The translations under genes and the position numbers were made by a program. A DNA stretch of 64,000 nt, taken from assembly GCF_913063425.1 (NCBI RefSeq), contig NZ_CAJXYK010000017.1:39278-103277 (forward strand), read 5' to 3'. Origin of the DNA: an uncultured Thiohalocapsa sp. GTDB taxonomy: Bacteria > Pseudomonadota > Gammaproteobacteria > Chromatiales > Chromatiaceae. Numbering within the stretch: position 1 is the first letter of the stretch; each line of letters starts with the position of its first letter. Under the pieces are notes generated by a model. The model searched no databases. It was not told where the DNA came from and worked only from the letters and a program-made list of their open reading frames with translations. Positions 62,772 through 64,000 of this stretch are shown here, piece after piece.

Positions 62772-62992
62772 TTGAGTCAGAAATACTCCAGGAAAAGTAT
62801 CGCGTGCAGAAGCGGCTATCTGAAGAAAACACTTCTATCCACGATTATCTCCTACGTTCACATCTAGCCGCAGAGCAGGTTGCCACGTCACACGGGTTTC
62901 GCCTCCAATACGCAAAATTGCCCCACAAAAGGCTCCAGCCGACTGCCGAAAGTGCCGCTCGCTCCGCTCGCGCCACTTTCGGCAGCGGTTGA
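62768..62992 (+). CDS. Partner of PIN toxin, C terminus altered by a repeat
   Basis: A 74-residue frame: IESEILQEKYRVQKRLSEEN, then TSIHDYLLRSHLAAEQVATS, followed by HGFRLQYAKLPHKRLQP and a tail TAESAARSARATFGSG that is the translation of the palindrome at 62920-63006. The first 45 residues look like a small antitoxin; the end may have been replaced by the palindrome. Start overlaps the toxin stop. Confidence 0.6.
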   Translation: MIESEILQEKYRVQKRLSEENTSIHDYLLRSHLAAEQVATSHGFRLQYAKLPHKRLQPTAESAARSARATFGSG

Positions 62993-63006
62993 GCCAATCG
63001 TTATTG
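62920..63006. repeat. Imperfect palindrome resembling an integron attC site
   Basis: Layout: GCCCCAC (R''-like) at 62920, GGCTCCAGCCGAC at 62931, arms CTGCCGAAAGTG (62943-62954) and CACTTTCGGCAG (62974-62985), GCGGTTGAGCC, then CGTTATTG at 62999. attC sites have this order of paired boxes around a long palindrome and end in GTTRRRY; here the last box is imperfect. The resemblance is by eye only. Confidence 0.45.
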
Positions 63007-63410
63007 AGCCTGCCCCCAGGTAGTTCAATCTGGGGAAAAGGGGCCAGGGGGAAAAGGGGCCAGGGTCAATTAAATGTCGTTCTCCGCTCGCGTAATTGAC
63101 CCTGACCCCTTTTCCATCGGGACTCTCCACAGTCGTGTGCTTGGCGGCTCACGAACGGAGTTTCTCCGATGGACTCCTGCAAATGTCAAACTGCTACTGT
63201 CACTCCGGCAAAGCCGGGGGATTACCTTTTCCATTTATTGGGGGATAGCTCAGGGGCCGACCACCTTCGCCGAGGAGTGACGCGGCGGCAACGAAAATGG
63301 TGAAAATGGTAAAGCGTCACCGTAACTCCTGGTCCCAATCCGATTATGCGTGTGCGCATCGGTCCCGAGTTGTTGCGCAGGCTTTCGGCTTCAACTGGTG
63401 CATTATTTTC
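62993..63410. other. Non-coding segment with repeats between two low-GC genes
   Basis: Holds the end of the attC-like palindrome, the REP-like inverted repeat (63051-63115) and about 290 bases without a supported gene. Confidence 0.45.
63051..63115. repeat. REP/MITE-like inverted repeat
   Basis: GAAAAGGGGCCAGGGTCAAT plus TA faces TAATTGACCCTGACCCCTTT plus TT(C); arms of about 22 bases with one mismatch and a 20-base loop. The AGGGGTCAGGGTCAATTA sequence is a widespread repeat associated with Y1-type transposases. A partial extra copy of GGGGAAAAGGGGCCAGG precedes it at 63034. Confidence 0.8.
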
Positions 63411-63842
63411 ATGAGACATCTTGACAACCTTATCCTCGGAGTTGTTTTGCTCGTCGTAATTGATGTTGCTCATGCTGACACCTATCGTTGCTTAGGAAGT
63501 GAGGTCGTCACCGAACCGTTTACCTACGATCTCAGCATCGAGCATGATCATATCGATGTCCATATAACCATCAACGATCAATTGCCGACGAGAAGATACT
63601 TCGTGGTCGGAAAGGAACAGAGAACGATCTTCGCCAGCAATGTCCGAGCTACCCCCTCAGGCGCGACATCTGAGAGCGTTATATCGGTCGGTACGATCGT
63701 TTTCGACGTTAAGCGCAAGGTACTTTGGGATCTTAATATAAATTACTGGCCTGATCGACCAGGGGTCGTAGACAAATGGGGTCCGTTTGGAAAGAACGCG
63801 CCAGTGTTCTTTAACGGGCCATTTAAATGTACTGAGAGATAG
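63411..63842 (+). CDS. Secreted hypothetical protein
   Basis: A 143-residue protein of low GC. A signal peptide (MRHLDNLILGVVLLVVIDVA, cleavage about HA-D) is followed by a beta-rich domain: CLGSEVVTEPFTYDLSIE, VISVGTIVFDVKRKVLWDL and NGPFKCTER at the end, with two cysteines that may pair. No family recognised. The frame is open further upstream, but the ATG at 63411 puts the signal peptide at the start. Confidence 0.65.
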   Translation: MRHLDNLILGVVLLVVIDVAHADTYRCLGSEVVTEPFTYDLSIEHDHIDVHITINDQLPTRRYFVVGKEQRTIFASNVRATPSGATSESVISVGTIVFDVKRKVLWDLNINYWPDRPGVVDKWGPFGKNAPVFFNGPFKCTER

Positions 63843-63904
63843 TTTTTTCGCCAGATTAAGCAATAACGTTATGCGCCTTGTCGGCACTAGAGACTGCCGT
63901 TCCA

Positions 63905-64000
63905 CGCCCCCTGTGTCAGGCTAGTTGTCGCCTCCACCTTGTAGGACTGTAACCGCAACAGGGGGCGAAGACGAGAGACCCGTGCCGAGATACTCCGACG
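63905..64000 (+). mobile_element. Left end of a probable insertion sequence (truncated by window)
   Basis: CGCCCCCTGT at 63905-63914 and ACAGGGGGCG at 63958-63967 are perfect inverted repeats. Fourteen bases further, GTG at 63982 begins the frame VPRYSD, preceded by a GAGAG site; M/V-PRYS(D/E)ERK is the start of a small transposase family with a helix-turn-helix that I recognise. The element continues outside the window, so family cannot be settled. Confidence 0.45.

Noticed and set aside
63240..63290. A tRNA-like 5' end (GGGGGATAGCTCAGG)
   Set aside because: Only the first 15 bases resemble a tRNA; there is no anticodon arm, T arm or acceptor complement downstream.

Overview
The window reads as a chromosomal segment of a GC-rich gammaproteobacterium, most likely a sulfur-oxidising member of the Chromatiales. 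The order pyrG-eno-ftsB-ispD-ispF-truD (56.1-61.9 kb) is typical of gammaproteobacteria. A glycine/tyrosine-rich sulfur globule protein, an SHP/DHC/cytochrome b redox cluster, an FNR regulator and an NhaD Na+/H+ antiporter fit a sulfur bacterium from a saline or alkaline habitat. Species cannot be named from the sequence alone.

Left part (1-13.5 kb): an exopolysaccharide locus organised like the Pseudomonas Psl cluster. It encodes an outer-membrane export-type protein (5' end outside the window), a GT2, a Wzz-like co-polymerase, a GT4, a PslG-like GH39 hydrolase, a second GT4, an O-antigen-ligase-like protein and a MurJ-like flippase. Most of these genes overlap by 1-4 bp. A left-handed beta-helix acyltransferase and a third GT4 lie on the opposite strand.

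13.5-31 kb: a PepSY protein with an OmpR/PhoQ-type two-component system (minus strand) diverges from cytochrome b561, an SHP-like cytochrome and a diheme cytochrome (plus strand). Then come an ATP-grasp protein, a small lipoprotein, a VPLPA-CTERM surface protein, a NarX/NarL-type two-component system, a rhodanese, two Rossmann-fold oxidoreductases, a ribosome-hibernation-like protein, a 15-bp tandem array, a candidate small RNA with a strong terminator, Nei glycosylase, a DUF4149 protein and an EamA transporter.

31-48.7 kb is an accessory island around metH. It carries two Uma2-type nucleases, a MazE/MazF-like pair beside a deleted duplicate of the same locus, an AAA-ATPase/nuclease fusion, and antitoxins whose toxins are broken. 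Its centre is a diversity-generating retroelement (DGR). A membrane protein and a large STAND NTPase share the same effector-associated-like domain; the NTPase ends in a formylglycine-generating-enzyme-like (FGE) domain whose last 43 codons are a variable repeat. A 128-bp template repeat lies 310 bp downstream. All six template/variable differences fall on template adenines, the DGR signature. The local avd gene is inverted and the reverse transcriptase is truncated and frameshifted, so the element looks dead in cis. A second FGE-type DGR target remnant at 39.0-39.4 kb shares its 3' flank with the intact target.

48.7-64 kb: DedA protein, cobyric acid synthase, a DnaQ-like exonuclease, NhaD, FNR, sulfur globule protein and the housekeeping cluster. 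After truD the base composition drops sharply: a PIN toxin operon, an integron-attC-like palindrome, a REP-like inverted repeat, a secreted hypothetical protein and the left end of a probable insertion sequence close the window.
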